Source of the DNA: Ilyomonas sp965199905
Lineage (GTDB): Bacteria; Bacteroidota; Bacteroidia; Chitinophagales; Chitinophagaceae
Length of the DNA stretch: 64,000 bases
NCBI GenBank assembly: GCA_965199905.1
Contig: OZ241366.1
Location: 1,116,001 to 1,180,000, forward strand
Direction: 5' to 3'
Below, in pieces: positions 63,382 through 64,000 of the stretch; positions within the stretch are counted from its first letter, which is position 1; each line of letters starts with the position of its first letter. The notes below the pieces were generated by a model that saw only the letters and a program-made list of their open reading frames with translations, did not search any database and was not told where the DNA came from. Position numbers and translations under genes: made by a program.

Positions 63382-64000
63382 ATGGCACTTAGTCAAACGC
63401 TACAGCAGAAGCTTTTACAGAAATTATCGCCTCAGCAGATTCAACTGATGAAACTGCTGCAGATACCTACGGCAAACCTGGAAGAGCGCATTAAAGAAGA
63501 ACTGGAAGAGAACCCGGCATTGGAAGTTAGCAACGATGAGCAGCACGATGAAATGGGTGAAGATATGCCCGACGAATTTGCCTCGGCTAACGAAGAAGAA
63601 TACGAGACGGAAGGCAGTGCTGACGAATACGATAATCTCGATTTGAGCGAATATGTTTCGGACGGTGACGATGAAGTTGGCGATTATAAACTGCGCGACG
63701 ATAACTATCCTGAATCGGATGATAAAAAAACCATTCCTTTTAAGATTGAAAGCTCATTTCACGAAACCTTGCTTGACCAGCTTGGCATGTTATCGCTTGA
63801 CGAAAAAAACAGGAAGATAGCTGAGCATATTGTGGGTAGCATTGATGATGATGGCTACCTGCGCCGCGACCTGTCGTCGATGAGCGATGACCTTGCGTTT
63901 CGGCAAAATATCTTCGCCAGTGAAGGCGAAATTGAAGCGCTGATTAAAAGGATACAATTGTTTGATCCGCCGGGCATTTGTGCACGCGATCTGAAAGAAT
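63382..64000 (+). CDS. rpoN: RNA polymerase sigma-54 factor, N-terminal part (cut by the window edge)
   Basis: The first 206 codons are visible. Region I (LQQKLLQKLSPQQIQLMKLL) is the activator-contact part; an acidic region II (about 50-112) follows, then the start of the core-binding region with SSFHETLLDQLGMLSLDEKN and DDDGYLRRDL. It directs RNA polymerase to -24/-12 promoters with an AAA+ activator. The gene continues right of the window. Confidence 0.97.
   Translation, partial: MALSQTLQQKLLQKLSPQQIQLMKLLQIPTANLEERIKEELEENPALEVSNDEQHDEMGEDMPDEFASANEEEYETEGSADEYDNLDLSEYVSDGDDEVGDYKLRDDNYPESDDKKTIPFKIESSFHETLLDQLGMLSLDEKNRKIAEHIVGSIDDDGYLRRDLSSMSDDLAFRQNIFASEGEIEALIKRIQLFDPPGICARDLKE

Noticed and set aside
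1..64000. CRISPR arrays, rRNA genes, replication origins
   Set aside because: No regularly spaced repeats, rRNA-like sequence or origin-type iterons were seen on either strand.

Overview
The window comes from a member of the Bacteroidota, most likely a Chitinophagaceae-type soil or water bacterium. The evidence is the Bacteroidota-type transfer genes (DUF4134/DUF4133/TraG-J-K-M-N), HYC_CC_PP and DUF6660 small proteins, TAnnTTTG promoter elements, the general lack of strong Shine-Dalgarno sequences, and the housekeeping block on the right (hflX, pyrF, a ricT-like gene, holB, rpoN). Almost everything left of position 57071 appears to be one integrative and conjugative element (ICE) inserted at the 3' end of a tRNA-Asn gene. 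Its left end, integrase, relaxase and coupling protein are not in the window.

Layout. 1-525: start of an arsenite methyltransferase gene and its ArsR repressor, with two copies of a 16-bp palindrome. 686-3790: orphan genes (a HELLH protein cut by an in-frame TGA, a DUF6934-like protein, a HEPN-like protein) and a structured-looking gap. 3791-34775: a roughly 31-kb metal island, all on the minus strand. It encodes a TonB receptor with an HMA domain, four DUF305 proteins, two Csp copper-storage proteins, a multicopper oxidase fused to a CopB-like barrel, P-type ATPases of the CPH (CopB), CPC (CopA) and zinc/cadmium types, a CopZ chaperone, two HMA-AraC regulators, a Fur-family regulator, ZIP and NicO-like transporters, a CusB adaptor, and a CusA pump fused to its TolC-like channel. 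An unrelated HhH/nuclease-like gene sits inside it. 34939-35763: a frameshifted IS982-family transposase. 35797-41446: a four-gene defence cassette, two HEPN-like proteins followed by McrB and McrC. 41552-42053: decayed coding DNA. 42085-44841: two regulators and a putative secreted permuted papain-fold protein with a four-helix membrane partner. 44886-56943: transfer operon and two small regulators ending in a strong terminator. 57071-57144: tRNA-Asn. 57232-64000: chromosome.

How it works together. The metal genes cover copper at every level: cytosolic buffering (CopZ, Csp), export to the periplasm (CopA, CopB), periplasmic oxidation and binding (multicopper oxidase, DUF305, DUF3347, HMBD proteins) and export across the outer membrane (CusB plus the fused CusA-channel). 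Zinc and cadmium are covered by the third ATPase and the ZIP/NicO-like proteins. A shared 18-bp motif (two exact copies and one variant) lies 23-24 bases upstream of -7-like elements before copA, a csp gene and the His-rich gene, which suggests one regulon controlled by the HMA-AraC proteins. The McrBC/HEPN cassette and the effector-immunity-like pair are cargo that could protect the host or the element.

Limits: no homology search was run. Family calls rest on motifs read by eye, and the ICE call rests on the transfer genes and the tRNA junction.
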